This document shows, piece after piece, positions 8,071-17,070 of a DNA stretch of 34,799 nucleotides; within the stretch, counting starts at the first letter, position 1; every line of letters starts with the position of its first letter. This DNA comes from a virus: the IMG/VR virus record IMGVR_UViG_3300024273_001035, positions 1 to 34,799 of that record; one strand, written 5' to 3'. A program made the position numbers and the translations under genes. A model generated the notes under the pieces. That model worked only from the letters and a program-made list of their open reading frames with translations, was not told where the DNA came from and made no database searches.

Positions 8071-8892
8071 TTATCTGTTGTCAATATCTGTCTCGTCAAT
8101 GTCTCTTATATTTGACTGAGATGATCTTGTATTAATTACATTACTTTGAATCTCAAACATTCGATTAGCAACATGTCTTTCTGTAGTTGCTCTACTCATT
8201 CCAAAGCTTTCATCATTACCCCAGTTAAATGCAGGTATAAATGAATTTACCTCAACAGAGAATGTTACTTTATATTGGTCTTTATCCTCAAACGTAAAAT
8301 CAAGAGGTCTTTCCTGTGTGTAGTCCTCTGGAAATGCATAATAAGATGCTATTCTATAAGTACCTTCATTTAAATGTCCAACCTCTACATTAAAGTAATT
8401 TGATTTGTAAAGTCTTTTGATAATTGACTCAGTTATCTTAAATGAATCAAGCGCAGACGAAACAAGAATCTCAATATCAAAGCTCATAGTAATTGGAATC
8501 ATGTCAAATTCTGCAGTGTAACCTTCCATTGCACCTTCATTATTCATTTTAGTGTAACTTCCAGTAGTTCTTTTATTAACAAGCTTTCCAGAATCGATTG
8601 ACATTGCTGTTAAATTTGCAACTCCTCTTGGAACAGTATCGTAATTTCCATCTGCAAATCCTTTATCTGGCATACAGTCAGGGCCACTTGCTGTTGTAAA
8701 TAAGAATTGATCTCTTAAGAATTGATCGTCCCCTGTGATTGAATAATAAAAGGGAACATCCACTAAAACTCTCTCATCATTTGAAAGTTGTCTGTGAAAA
8801 TAAACCTTGTTATTTAAATCTGCAAGGAAACCGATAATTATATGTCTTAAGACACTATCATCGGAATTAAACTTCAAGTTGTAGGACGCCAT
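8071..8892 (-). CDS. 15: Tail sheath stabilizer / completion protein, T4 gp15-like
   Basis: 273 aa against 272 in T4 gp15. The N-terminal LADLNNKVYFHRQLSNDERV, continuing into VDVPFYYSITGDDQFL, parallels T4's LFSNIQIKRQLESGDKFIRV segment followed by PITYAS. The middle MIPITMSFDIEILVSSALDS and the C-terminal YKVTFSVEVNSFIPAF also parallel gp15 (PIKMIYELSIF; SLTFEVNGWMYPP). In T4 it caps the finished tail and joins it to the neck. The match was made from memory by eye and is good at both ends. A late motif precedes it. Confidence 0.8.
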   Translation of the reverse strand: MASYNLKFNSDDSVLRHIIIGFLADLNNKVYFHRQLSNDERVLVDVPFYYSITGDDQFLRDQFLFTTASGPDCMPDKGFADGNYDTVPRGVANLTAMSIDSGKLVNKRTTGSYTKMNNEGAMEGYTAEFDMIPITMSFDIEILVSSALDSFKITESIIKRLYKSNYFNVEVGHLNEGTYRIASYYAFPEDYTQERPLDFTFEDKDQYKVTFSVEVNSFIPAFNWGNDESFGMSRATTERHVANRMFEIQSNVINTRSSQSNIRDIDETDIDNR

Positions 8893-8907
8893 TGATTGTT
8901 GTTTATT

Positions 8908-8916
8908 GTATATATC
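8908..8916 (-). promoter_or_regulatory. Late promoter-like motif for gp15
   Basis: The minus strand reads GATATATAC, 16-24 nt before the start codon and abutting the end of gp46. One base differs from the GATATATAA core. Confidence 0.45.
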
Positions 8917-10590
8917 TTAATCTATTTTTATTACATCAAACTTGGAAAATCCATTTTCTCTGTAAATTTGTACCTCTGCATCAAAGATTTCTCTTGGCAG
9001 TGGCGTATGATTAATTACAAATGTATTTATCTTGCTCTCTTTTATAACCTGGCTCAAAATCTTTAGAATATTATGAATTCCATCAGCATCTACTGAACTT
9101 AACAACTCGTCTAAGAATAGTAGGTTCAACTGTGGAAATCTTAATTTAAGAATCTTGATAATTGCAATGATAATAATAAAGTCTGCCTTCTTACGTTCTC
9201 CTGTTGAAAGGGTCATTGGATTAATTTCCTCACCTAAATGATTAATAATACAATTGAACTTCTCATCAAAACGAATGTGGAAATGAAGGTGCATTGTTTG
9301 TACCATTGCAGCAATATTTGCATTAAGTCCTGGTAGAATAGTTTTGATTGCAAGGTTTTTAACACCATCTTCACCAAGAACTTCCTCTATCATTTCTAAA
9401 AATACATAATCATTTGACTTCCCATCCTTAAGATTTTCCTTTTGTTTTTCCTGAACTTCAAAGTCCTTTATGATTTGTTCAAGATGTGAGAAATCAGCAG
9501 TACCTTTAATTGCATCCTTGATTTTTATCAATTCATTTTTAAAGGTTCTAATGTTTGTATTTAATGTCGATACTTTATCTCTAACTGCTCTGTCCTTTGT
9601 TCTTAAATCTGTGATTGATTCTCTAACAGCTTCAACTGCAGTGGTTGCTTGCTCTAGTCTTTCGGGTAATGTGCTTAATTCAGTTTCAATCTCACCCTTT
9701 CTCTCATTATGGAAATCACCGCTTAATGTACTTTCACATGTTGGACATGTATTGTTCTCATAGAGTTCTAATTTCTTTTTAAGTTCAGCCAATTTATATT
9801 TTAACTCAGATTCGCTTGATTGTTTTGTCTGTAAATCTGTTGCAAAATTACCTAGATTTTCTGTGATTTTAATTTGTGCCTTTTCAAGTTTCTTTTTATT
9901 CTCATCATATTTAATAAGAGAATCTTTAAGTTCTTGTATTTTTTGCTTGTCCTTTTCTTGACTCTCTTGCATTAAAATTTCAAGCTTCTCTCTAACTGAT
10001 TCTACATTTTCATTGATTTGACTAAGTTCTCTTGTAAATGAATCAATATCATTTTTTAGGGATCTTCGCTCATCTTTAATTGCAGTTTGCATTTCATTAA
10101 TGATAGAGAATCCAAACATTTTATCAATGATTTGTCTCTTGTCATTACTACTCATTGTTAAGAAAGATTTAAAGTCATTTACTGATAGGATAATAATGTT
10201 CTTAAACACATGGTAAGGTATGCCGAATATTTCCTCTTCTAAATAATCTTGTACTGATTTCTTTCCAGCCTTGTCAAATTCAACACCATTAAGTAAAACT
10301 TTAAAAATACCTGGTGCCAACCCTCTTTCAATAACTACACTCGTAGATTTACATTGAAGTTTGATTCTTACCCAAAGTTCCTTATTAATTCTATTTGGAA
10401 GATCTGACATTTTAACCCCTTCCACTTTCCCATATAAAGCAAAGACTATCGCATTAGCAATAGTCGTTTTACCTTCTCCATTCTTTCCTAATGTTAAGAA
10501 TAGCTCTGATTTATCTTCTTCAAATTCAATCTTTTGAATATTGTTTCCGTAGGAAGCAAAGTTTTTTAATTCTATGCTTTGTATTTTCAT
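8917..10590 (-). CDS. 46: Recombination endonuclease subunit, T4 gp46 (Rad50/SbcC-like ATPase)
   Basis: 557 aa (T4: 560). Walker A is GKNGEGKT at 35-42. Long coiled coils flank a zinc hook, CPTC at 282-285. The C-terminal lobe has a signature-like STGERKKADF and Walker B LLFLDELLSS. With gp47 it resects DNA ends to start recombination-dependent replication. Only 3 nt separate it from gp47, so the pair is co-translated. The protein appears complete. Confidence 0.95.
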   Translation of the reverse strand: MKIQSIELKNFASYGNNIQKIEFEEDKSELFLTLGKNGEGKTTIANAIVFALYGKVEGVKMSDLPNRINKELWVRIKLQCKSTSVVIERGLAPGIFKVLLNGVEFDKAGKKSVQDYLEEEIFGIPYHVFKNIIILSVNDFKSFLTMSSNDKRQIIDKMFGFSIINEMQTAIKDERRSLKNDIDSFTRELSQINENVESVREKLEILMQESQEKDKQKIQELKDSLIKYDENKKKLEKAQIKITENLGNFATDLQTKQSSESELKYKLAELKKKLELYENNTCPTCESTLSGDFHNERKGEIETELSTLPERLEQATTAVEAVRESITDLRTKDRAVRDKVSTLNTNIRTFKNELIKIKDAIKGTADFSHLEQIIKDFEVQEKQKENLKDGKSNDYVFLEMIEEVLGEDGVKNLAIKTILPGLNANIAAMVQTMHLHFHIRFDEKFNCIINHLGEEINPMTLSTGERKKADFIIIIAIIKILKLRFPQLNLLFLDELLSSVDADGIHNILKILSQVIKESKINTFVINHTPLPREIFDAEVQIYRENGFSKFDVIKID

Positions 10591-10593
10591 AGG

Positions 10594-11706
10594 TTAATCT
10601 GTTTGATTATTATATGCATGAAAGTCATGAAGTTTCTTTAATCTATCCTTTATTTGTGTCTTTGTATTTTCATCATGATTTAAACTATCAACATAAATAT
10701 TACAAAGATGCAAAATATTGTAGTTCTTATAAAGATCTTCAATTTGCTCCATGTCATACATTTCTCCATCAATATAAGAATCTTGTTCATATATGTTTGG
10801 ATCTATTTTTCTACTGATCTTTTGGATTTTATTAATCAATCGGGAAAGAGCAGATGATGTTGCGACATTCGATGGAACATAAAGATCTACATAATTATTT
10901 CTAATCTTTTCTTTGAATTCCCCTAGAGGCACATTATATAACTGTGTTAAATTAAATCTCACAAACTTAGGAGATATGGTATTTTCAAAGAAAGTTTCTT
11001 GCATGTCCTCTAAATTAACCAGGTCAAACCCCTTTGTGTTGTCCATATCAGATCTTGTTAGTTCATATGGAGTTCCTACCATTCTAAGCTTTCCTCTACG
11101 TTGTCTGTAGTGAATATGGCCTGAGTAAACCACAGTAAATCGGTCATATGATTCAGAATCTGTACCATGATGATTGTCTACTTTACTGTTTAATTTAATA
11201 CCTCTAACTTCTGAATGGCAGAATACAATTTCAGCCTTTGGATATTCTTGTAGGGTTTCAACTTCATGTGCAGTATCTCTTCTCCATGGCATTAATAAGA
11301 TTTCTCTACCACCCCAATTAAAGGTCTTAGGTTCCTTATAAATTTGCACGTTTGGAATCCATTTAAGAGCATCAATTGAACTTACTTCATTACTCTTCTT
11401 TGCCCAAATATCATGGTTTCCACAAATAACATGTGTTGGTAATATTTTACCAAGTCTTTCAAAAAGATCTACTGAATAGTGAAGTACTTTTATATTGATA
11501 CTTTGTCTGTTATCAAACGCATCTCCAACTTGAACCAATATATCTCCATCCTCATAATTCTCAAGAAGAGTTGGAATAAATTGATTGTCATAAAAATCTT
11601 TTTGCATTTCTAGCCACTCCAATGAATTTGACCTTACACCAAGGTGCATGTCCCCAAGAATCCATATTCTTTTTACTGGCTTATCTAAAATTGCTTGTTC
11701 GATCAT
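10594..11706 (-). CDS. 47: Recombination endonuclease subunit, T4 gp47 (Mre11/SbcD-like nuclease)
   Basis: 370 aa (T4: 339). The metallophosphoesterase motifs appear in order: GDMHLG (Asp19, His21), VGDAFDNR, CGNHDIW, CHSEVRG and SGHIHYRQ. These bind the two metal ions of Mre11-type nucleases. The C-terminal ~120 residues would bind the coiled-coil base of gp46. It lies directly upstream of gp46 in the same operon. Confidence 0.95.
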   Translation of the reverse strand: MIEQAILDKPVKRIWILGDMHLGVRSNSLEWLEMQKDFYDNQFIPTLLENYEDGDILVQVGDAFDNRQSINIKVLHYSVDLFERLGKILPTHVICGNHDIWAKKSNEVSSIDALKWIPNVQIYKEPKTFNWGGREILLMPWRRDTAHEVETLQEYPKAEIVFCHSEVRGIKLNSKVDNHHGTDSESYDRFTVVYSGHIHYRQRRGKLRMVGTPYELTRSDMDNTKGFDLVNLEDMQETFFENTISPKFVRFNLTQLYNVPLGEFKEKIRNNYVDLYVPSNVATSSALSRLINKIQKISRKIDPNIYEQDSYIDGEMYDMEQIEDLYKNYNILHLCNIYVDSLNHDENTKTQIKDRLKKLHDFHAYNNQTD

Positions 11707-11710
11707 ATTG

Positions 11711-12154
11711 TTAGAATAATCTATTTATATTCTTTTTCTTAAGAATGTTTGTTTTTCTGTCAAGGGTTTCAATTAACTCCTCTTTGAATTTATTTCCAAG
11801 TGATTGGTAAAATTTGGTAGGATTTACATTAAAGTAATCACATACTTCTGAAAATATCTCAATGATTGAATGATGTGGTCTTAACTCATCCGAAAGATAT
11901 TCATAAATTTCGTTGATTTCAATCTTCTTTAATTTTATTGTTTGCTCAAATTCATTAATTTCATTGAATTTTTTAAATCTAGATGCTTCAATAAGCTCAT
12001 GAATTTTTGATACAATAATGCCTGATTCTATTTTATCCTCTTCATCTCTGTCATCCGTATAGCTCGGTGATATATTAAAAGAAAATGAAGGGTCCATTTC
12101 AAACTCACTGTCCTCGAATGTATTGTTGAATATTTTGTCTCTTTGTGTTCTCAT
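11711..12154 (-). CDS. Unknown small protein, possible gp33-like late coactivator
   Basis: 147 aa. The N-terminal half is acidic and low in structure (FEDSEFEMDPSFSFN). The C-terminal half is helical (SIIEIFSEVCDYFNVNPTKF, then FKEELIETLDRKTN) and ends NINRLF. Size, acidity and a short hydrophobic tail recall T4 gp33, which links RNA polymerase to the sliding clamp through its C-terminus, but I cannot align it convincingly. The start overlaps the helicase stop by one base (TAATG), and gp47 starts 4 nt after its stop, so it belongs to the 41-47-46 operon. Confidence 0.7.
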   Translation of the reverse strand: MRTQRDKIFNNTFEDSEFEMDPSFSFNISPSYTDDRDEEDKIESGIIVSKIHELIEASRFKKFNEINEFEQTIKLKKIEINEIYEYLSDELRPHHSIIEIFSEVCDYFNVNPTKFYQSLGNKFKEELIETLDRKTNILKKKNINRLF

Positions 12155-13467
12155 TATAAATTGTGTATATTTGAATTTGATACGTCACCTGTTTCTGTAA
12201 GTCTCATGTAATTATAATTTATGTCTAATTTACATTTAACTCCCTTTCCTTCTCCATCTCTAATTTTAAGTACTTTAAGCCAATACTCATTAGAGGCTCT
12301 CATTAAATCATCTTGAATAATTCCAAGCATTAGATCGGCAGTGTGTGAAAGGCCTGCAGATTCTGCAACATCACCCATACCAATGTCACTTGAATTATAT
12401 CCATTTCTATTAATCTGTGTTGCCGTAACAATTAACCATCCATTACGTACTCCCATCGCTCTTAAATCTTCAGCAATTTGCTTGATTTTAAGATACATAT
12501 TTTCAGAGTTTGGATTTCTATAATTTGCTAAAATATTAATATAGTCAATTACAATACAACCTAACTTGATTTTTCTTTCCTCTTCTATTTGTTTTAAATA
12601 TGCTTCAATATCAGGGACCGTTGCTTGGGATGTTGGAAATTGTTTTACAAAAAGATTTCCAGGTGGTGTTAATCCATCACCTACATTTTCAAGTTTTCTT
12701 TTGATTAAGTCTTTATTCTTTGCTTTCGTTTCATATTCACTCATTGGAATTGTAAGCATATTTGCACCGATTCTTTTTAGAACTTTATGTGCTGCCATTT
12801 CCGCTGAAACGAATGCTGTGTTAACACCCATCTTAACAAAGTTTGCAGCATCATTTGCCAAGTAAATGGACTTACCAATATTTTGTTCTCCAACATAAAC
12901 TACTAAAGATCCATCTTTATCATAACCACCTGCAAGTAATCTGTCAAGAAAAGCATATCCACTTGATATTTTTACTCTACCCTCTTGATAGTGATCTTCT
13001 GCATTAAAGAAATCAAGACCAATATCAGAATTAAATACAATGGAGTTTCTATCATTAATTAAGGACTTAACCTTAGAGATAATTGAATCTGCATTATCAG
13101 GAGTAACCTCAGTTGTTTTAATATACTCAATAGTATCAATCAAGGTTGTGTCAAATGTCCTCCATTTAATCCAAGCCTCTGCAGTGGATGTTAACCACTC
13201 TTCATCATACTGTGTCAGATCTGTATTGTAAACCAATTCTATGATTGATTCATCTACTTTACCTTTGAATTTTGGACTTTGAGTAAGAACCTTCATTTGT
13301 TCTGCCTTTGGCGCTTCATGAAACTTTTCATAAAACTTCGTGGCTAAGAAGTGCATTGTATCTATTTCCTCTGATGTGTAAAATCCCTTGTGGATTTTTT
13401 CCAAGTATTTTGGTTTTGCCAAAGATAACTTGAAGAATATTTTTTCAAAATCTTGTCCGAATTTCAT
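12154..13467 (-). CDS. 41: Replicative DNA helicase, T4 gp41 (DnaB family)
   Basis: 437 aa (T4: 475). The N-terminal ~150 aa are helical, followed by the RecA-like motor. Walker A is GEQNIGKS at 193-200, unusual in having Asn-Ile before Gly-Lys-Ser. Walker B lies in LGCIVIDYINIL, and the sensor segment is VTATQINRNGYNSSD. It unwinds DNA ahead of the phage polymerase as a hexamer. No primase gene (61) is in the window. A weaker member of the GAAACA-N16-TATAAT class precedes it. Confidence 0.93.
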   Translation of the reverse strand: MKFGQDFEKIFFKLSLAKPKYLEKIHKGFYTSEEIDTMHFLATKFYEKFHEAPKAEQMKVLTQSPKFKGKVDESIIELVYNTDLTQYDEEWLTSTAEAWIKWRTFDTTLIDTIEYIKTTEVTPDNADSIISKVKSLINDRNSIVFNSDIGLDFFNAEDHYQEGRVKISSGYAFLDRLLAGGYDKDGSLVVYVGEQNIGKSIYLANDAANFVKMGVNTAFVSAEMAAHKVLKRIGANMLTIPMSEYETKAKNKDLIKRKLENVGDGLTPPGNLFVKQFPTSQATVPDIEAYLKQIEEERKIKLGCIVIDYINILANYRNPNSENMYLKIKQIAEDLRAMGVRNGWLIVTATQINRNGYNSSDIGMGDVAESAGLSHTADLMLGIIQDDLMRASNEYWLKVLKIRDGEGKGVKCKLDINYNYMRLTETGDVSNSNIHNL

Positions 13468-13485
13468 TTATTTTTTTTTATACAG

Positions 13486-13513
13486 ATTATATCAAAAGAT
13501 ATGTCTTAGTTTA
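13486..13513 (-). promoter_or_regulatory. Weak GAAACA-N16-TATAAT-type promoter for the helicase operon
   Basis: The minus strand has TAAACT and TATAAT separated by 16 nt, 19 nt before the helicase start. It matches the -10 box and the AAAC core, but not all of the upstream box. Confidence 0.4.
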
Positions 13514-13514
13514 A

Positions 13515-14090
13515 TTATTTTTCTGTTGAGAAAATGTTATGCGTTTTTGAATATGGCTCTTCTCCCCATAGGTTAAAGGCAAGTGCTCTTCTTGTTCCTG
13601 ACAAAACTTTATCAACTAGGTGAGGTACATGTCCTGCATCAAATATGATTAGTCGGTTTGGTCTACATAGGATAACTTCAGGTGGATTTAATTCTCCTTC
13701 AGTAAATACATTAAGAGCACCTCCGGTGAATTCAGATCCAATTGGATAATATACACATCCAATAACTGGACTCATTCTGTCTCCGGTCGCTTGTCGATAT
13801 GCTACATCGTCATCATAATGCATTTCTAAATAATCACGAAATCTTCCATTCGGATCTGCCTCTTGGACTCCTGTCCAATACTCAAAACCATCAATGGTTC
13901 TTACTTCATTTAATGGATGATGTGTTCTCCATACATAATCGATTATTCTTTGTTTAACCGATTTTGCTGGATTATTCCACCAGCCATCCCAGTAATAATA
14001 TACTCCTGGGTCTTGGAAAAATGCTGTGTCATTTGCAATGTCTTGTAACAATTGCTCGTCTTTGATAAAATCGTCAAATACTGCTATCAT
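13515..14090 (-). CDS. 2-oxoglutarate/Fe(II)-dependent dioxygenase (prolyl-hydroxylase-like)
   Basis: 191 aa, one double-stranded beta-helix domain. Iron ligands are His91 and Asp93 in MHYDDD and a distal His157 (or 154) in GHVPHLVD. The 2-oxoglutarate-binding Arg is 167 or 168 in SGTRRALAF. Ahead of the distal His lies GGALNVFTEGELNPPEVILC, the usual G-G-x-L strand of this family. Such enzymes are common in T4-like marine phages. The substrate (protein, nucleic acid or small molecule) cannot be told from sequence. It sits between UvsX and helicase in the replication operon and overlaps the next upstream ORF by 4 nt (ATGA). Confidence 0.88.
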   Translation of the reverse strand: MIAVFDDFIKDEQLLQDIANDTAFFQDPGVYYYWDGWWNNPAKSVKQRIIDYVWRTHHPLNEVRTIDGFEYWTGVQEADPNGRFRDYLEMHYDDDVAYRQATGDRMSPVIGCVYYPIGSEFTGGALNVFTEGELNPPEVILCRPNRLIIFDAGHVPHLVDKVLSGTRRALAFNLWGEEPYSKTHNIFSTEK

Positions 14091-14398
14091 TGGAATGGGT
14101 TGATTTTTATAGAGTAGGTTTCCTTACCTTCCTCAAATTTAGTTTGTTCTATTAGTCCTAGGTTTATTGCCTGTTCAATACCCTTTTCAGTCGTTTCTAT
14201 ATTTCCATTTGCATGATATTTTAACAACGATGCCTTGGAGAATCCGGTCTGTGGTCTGTTTGGTCTATTGATGTTTTCTACAACGTAAATATGTACAATG
14301 TCAAAAGCATCCGGGAAGTTTTCAAGTTCTTCCTGGATACCAAGTACATATTTTATCGGTAGTTTGTCTTCATCAATCTTAAAAAGATTTAACTCCAT
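14087..14398 (-). CDS. Small protein of unknown function downstream of UvsX
   Basis: 103 aa, not recognised. It begins MELNLFKIDEDKLPIKYVLG and has a basic middle part (NINRPNRPQTGFSKASLLKY) followed by an acidic helix and a short beta hairpin. The second half (ASLLKYHANG, TEKGIEQAINLGLIEQ, TYSIKINPF) reads like a small winged-helix domain. That would suggest DNA binding but is only an impression. It starts 1 nt after the uvsX stop, and its stop overlaps the dioxygenase start, so it is translated within that operon. Confidence 0.75.
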   Translation of the reverse strand: MELNLFKIDEDKLPIKYVLGIQEELENFPDAFDIVHIYVVENINRPNRPQTGFSKASLLKYHANGNIETTEKGIEQAINLGLIEQTKFEEGKETYSIKINPFQ

Positions 14399-14399
14399 A

Positions 14400-15509
14400 T
14401 TATTCTTCCATTGAATTTTCTAACATTTCTTCGATATCCAATCCACCTGCATCTGAATTATAATTAAAGATTGGTTGAATATATGCATCGATTTTTTCAA
14501 GTACTTCTTTAGTAAATACTTTGTCAGTAAAGAATTCAGCATTAGAAACTACTTCGTCAAGATGCTCGCAAATCCAACCTCTCGCTGTTGATTTTGGAAC
14601 TTTAACCCCTTTTTCAATAGATCCTCTTGTAATTCCACAAATATCCCATGTTGCATAATGTTCAAGACCAACATATGGATTCATACCTTTACTAAAGTCA
14701 AGGTGGAATTTAATTGGTGTTGGTTTTGCAAAACGGTTTTTACTTGGCTTGGCAGTTACTATAATACCAACTTTATCTGCTCCATCTTTTAATTGTGCTT
14801 TGTTTAACATAAGTACAATGGATGCTGCATATTCAGGTCCTGTTCCACCACCTGCAATTTGCTGTGGAATAAATGATTGTGATTGGTATGTGTGATTTGT
14901 AAAGATAAAAGGAATCTTTAAATCTGCCAATGGAGTCATAATAATTCTAAAGATTGATTTAAGAATCTTAGAACGAGTCATATCCGCTTTATCAGATCCG
15001 GTTGCAGCATCATCAATTTCTTTTTGTGTTGCTAAGTTACCTGCAGAATCCAAGATAATCATAAGTTTTTGAATTTCTCCACCCTTACGTTTAATATCTT
15101 GCATTTTCTGTGTAATCGTAGTAATTGATGTTCTGAAATCTTGAACAGTGTTTACTGGTTGGTAATTTACCTTAGTAGTATCAATACCAAATTTAACCAT
15201 TTGTTCTTTATCTACCGCTGCCTCAGAATCATAATAGATTACCATATAACCCATGTTGATTGCTTCTCGTACTGAGTTTAATGTAAGGAAAGTTTTACCA
15301 GTTCCTGATGGTCCAGCGACTGAACATGATCTGTTATTTGGCCATCCTCTAAAAAGAGAACCGCTGACACATGCGTTTAAGTGATAATTCCCAGTATGAA
15401 TCCATTCAGTAACTTCAGAGAAGTTTGATTGGTCCATTACAGAACCAAGTGGATTAAGTCCAGCAAGTTCCTTGTTTAAATCATCAAATGTAAAATTATT
15501 TTTTGCCAT
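14400..15509 (-). CDS. uvsX: UvsX recombinase (RecA-like)
   Basis: 369 aa (T4: 391). Walker A GPSGTGKT at 66-73; Walker B in KLMIILDSAGN; sensor segment PFIFTNHTYQSQS; then IAGGGTGPEYAASIVLML, the T4-type DNA-binding L2 region. It catalyses strand exchange for recombination-dependent replication and repair, working with gp46/47 and gp41 encoded just downstream. Its start lies inside the end of a 65-aa ORF (14-nt overlap), pointing to coupled translation. Confidence 0.95.
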   Translation of the reverse strand: MAKNNFTFDDLNKELAGLNPLGSVMDQSNFSEVTEWIHTGNYHLNACVSGSLFRGWPNNRSCSVAGPSGTGKTFLTLNSVREAINMGYMVIYYDSEAAVDKEQMVKFGIDTTKVNYQPVNTVQDFRTSITTITQKMQDIKRKGGEIQKLMIILDSAGNLATQKEIDDAATGSDKADMTRSKILKSIFRIIMTPLADLKIPFIFTNHTYQSQSFIPQQIAGGGTGPEYAASIVLMLNKAQLKDGADKVGIIVTAKPSKNRFAKPTPIKFHLDFSKGMNPYVGLEHYATWDICGITRGSIEKGVKVPKSTARGWICEHLDEVVSNAEFFTDKVFTKEVLEKIDAYIQPIFNYNSDAGGLDIEEMLENSMEE

Positions 15510-15693
15510 TGTTTAGTTTTTTATTTTCTTTGTTTCTTAGATCTTCTAATTCATCAATAAGACCTTGTGTCTCATGTTGAATTATTGTCATTTGTCTCTG
15601 TAAGGTTTCAAGTCTTTCATTGATTCTTTTATAAGAATTAACAAATGATAGTTGTTCTGTTGTTAGTTTACTAATATCTAGTGCCATATCCAC
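15496..15693 (-). CDS. Small coiled-coil protein upstream of UvsX
   Basis: 65 aa. From about residue 20 to 60 it is a continuous charged helix with Leu/Ile at heptad spacing (INERLETLQRQMTIIQHETQ and on), ending in a Lys/Asn tail. The start could be Met1 or Met3. It overlaps uvsX by 14 nt and the next upstream ORF by 23 nt, which supports it being translated. No function assigned. Confidence 0.6.
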   Translation of the reverse strand: MDMALDISKLTTEQLSFVNSYKRINERLETLQRQMTIIQHETQGLIDELEDLRNKENKKLNNGKK

Positions 15694-15868
15694 TGTTTGT
15701 TACTTCATTAATTGAATCTAATAAATTCACCTGTGCAGGATCTACATAAACTTCGTTTGCATTTTTGTTCATGTTATTTATTACAAGATTTCTAATAGTT
15801 CTTCCAAGCAATTCATCATTAGGATGTTGTTTTACCAGGTTTACGATTTGGTCGTGTGTTATTTTCAT
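15671..15868 (-). CDS. Small protein after the polymerase C-terminal half
   Basis: 65 aa, begins MKITHDQIVNLVKQHPNDEL and ends VTNSGYGTRY. It may fold as a small helical domain. It starts 2 nt after the polymerase fragment stops and overlaps the next ORF, so it is part of a compact operon. I do not recognise it. Confidence 0.6.
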   Translation of the reverse strand: MKITHDQIVNLVKQHPNDELLGRTIRNLVINNMNKNANEVYVDPAQVNLLDSINEVTNSGYGTRY

Positions 15869-15870
15869 AA

Positions 15871-17067
15871 TTAAAATAATGATGTTGAATAAATTAGGTT
15901 TCTGTTTAGTGAATGTAATCCTACCGCTACCAATACTCTATTCAATGGATCAATTACACTTTTTTCAAATTGTAGTTCATAATCTATAGTTGGAGCAAAT
16001 TCATAAGGATGAGCGCCTGGTTGATACGCAAATATTTCACAAACGTTATGTTTACAGTGATATAACTTTAGCTTCTCGCCATTCCCAATCACCTTGTACT
16101 TGTTTTTGTACTTTGGGTTTGTATTCATTAGGAAGTTATAAAATCCTGCTGCCTTGACATTAGGAGGACACTTAAGACCATACTGAAATTCAATGGTATC
16201 ATCTACGATATATTTCTCAATATTGTTAGTTCTCTTGTTAAAACAGATTTCATCAACACTTGCCAATTGAAACTCTTTCTTACACTGTTTCAAATAGTCA
16301 ACCAATCTTTTTAATAGAGAGGCTGTTGGTTTTTCTGATAGGATTAATTTAAGTGCTTCCGTTAAGTGCTTACGTGCTATTGCAGGGGTTGAACTTTGAA
16401 TTGTATCATATCCAATCGTCTTAATCTTTTTAAGAGATGGGTATCTTTCATCAATTCCAATTTTATCTTCCCATGCGATATTCTGTAAATACTTTTTCTT
16501 TGCTAACCAAATTCCTGAGTATGCAATCGTTTCAAGTTCAAACATAAGGAAGTTTTCCGTATTGGTTGCTTCAGCATATTTGTCCATGCATTTAAAAATA
16601 TACTCTTTAAGTCTAAAGTTGTATATCTTCATAATGAAATCATCGATGGTTAGTTTATCTCCTAACCATTCAATGGACTCATACATTTCCTCAAACTGTA
16701 CATAACATGAATCCGTATCAATATAAACAACAGATGGTCTTACCAATTTGCCTTTTACATTAATGTTAAAATGTGCATGTACCGCTTTATCCTTTGGCCA
16801 GAATTCTTGGAAATACTTATTAAGAATCTTTTCAGAGTATAGAATCGCAGATTGACCCTGTAAAGTGATCGATTCTGCGATGTCTATATTGAAAAAGTGA
16901 AACCACTTATTACCAAATGCACCATAGATGGAGTTAAGCATTACCTTAACTGCCTGTTCATATGCTGTGTATTTGGCAGACAATGTTGAATAATGCTCTA
17001 CCAAGATTTTAATCTCGTCCTGTGTCAGATCACTCTCTGGCTTTAGTATTAATTCATCGATTGTCAT
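15871..17067 (-). CDS. 43B: DNA polymerase C-terminal half (split T4 gp43, family B)
   Basis: 398 aa carrying the second half of a family B polymerase. Motif B is KVMLNSIYGAFGNK (Lys41, Asn45, Tyr48, Gly49). Motif C is VVYIDTDSCYVQF, with the two metal-binding Asp residues. Thumb-like sequence follows. Exonuclease motifs and motif A are absent; they are in the ORF at 21704-23101. The first ~38 residues (MTIDELILKPESDLTQDEIK) match the fingers region before motif B, so the break lies in the fingers loop and little seems lost. Together the halves total 863 aa (T4 gp43: 898). The C-terminus ends STSLF, a possible clamp-binding tail. The clamp gene lies 3 nt upstream. Confidence 0.93.
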   Translation of the reverse strand: MTIDELILKPESDLTQDEIKILVEHYSTLSAKYTAYEQAVKVMLNSIYGAFGNKWFHFFNIDIAESITLQGQSAILYSEKILNKYFQEFWPKDKAVHAHFNINVKGKLVRPSVVYIDTDSCYVQFEEMYESIEWLGDKLTIDDFIMKIYNFRLKEYIFKCMDKYAEATNTENFLMFELETIAYSGIWLAKKKYLQNIAWEDKIGIDERYPSLKKIKTIGYDTIQSSTPAIARKHLTEALKLILSEKPTASLLKRLVDYLKQCKKEFQLASVDEICFNKRTNNIEKYIVDDTIEFQYGLKCPPNVKAAGFYNFLMNTNPKYKNKYKVIGNGEKLKLYHCKHNVCEIFAYQPGAHPYEFAPTIDYELQFEKSVIDPLNRVLVAVGLHSLNRNLIYSTSLF

Positions 17068-17070
17068 ATG

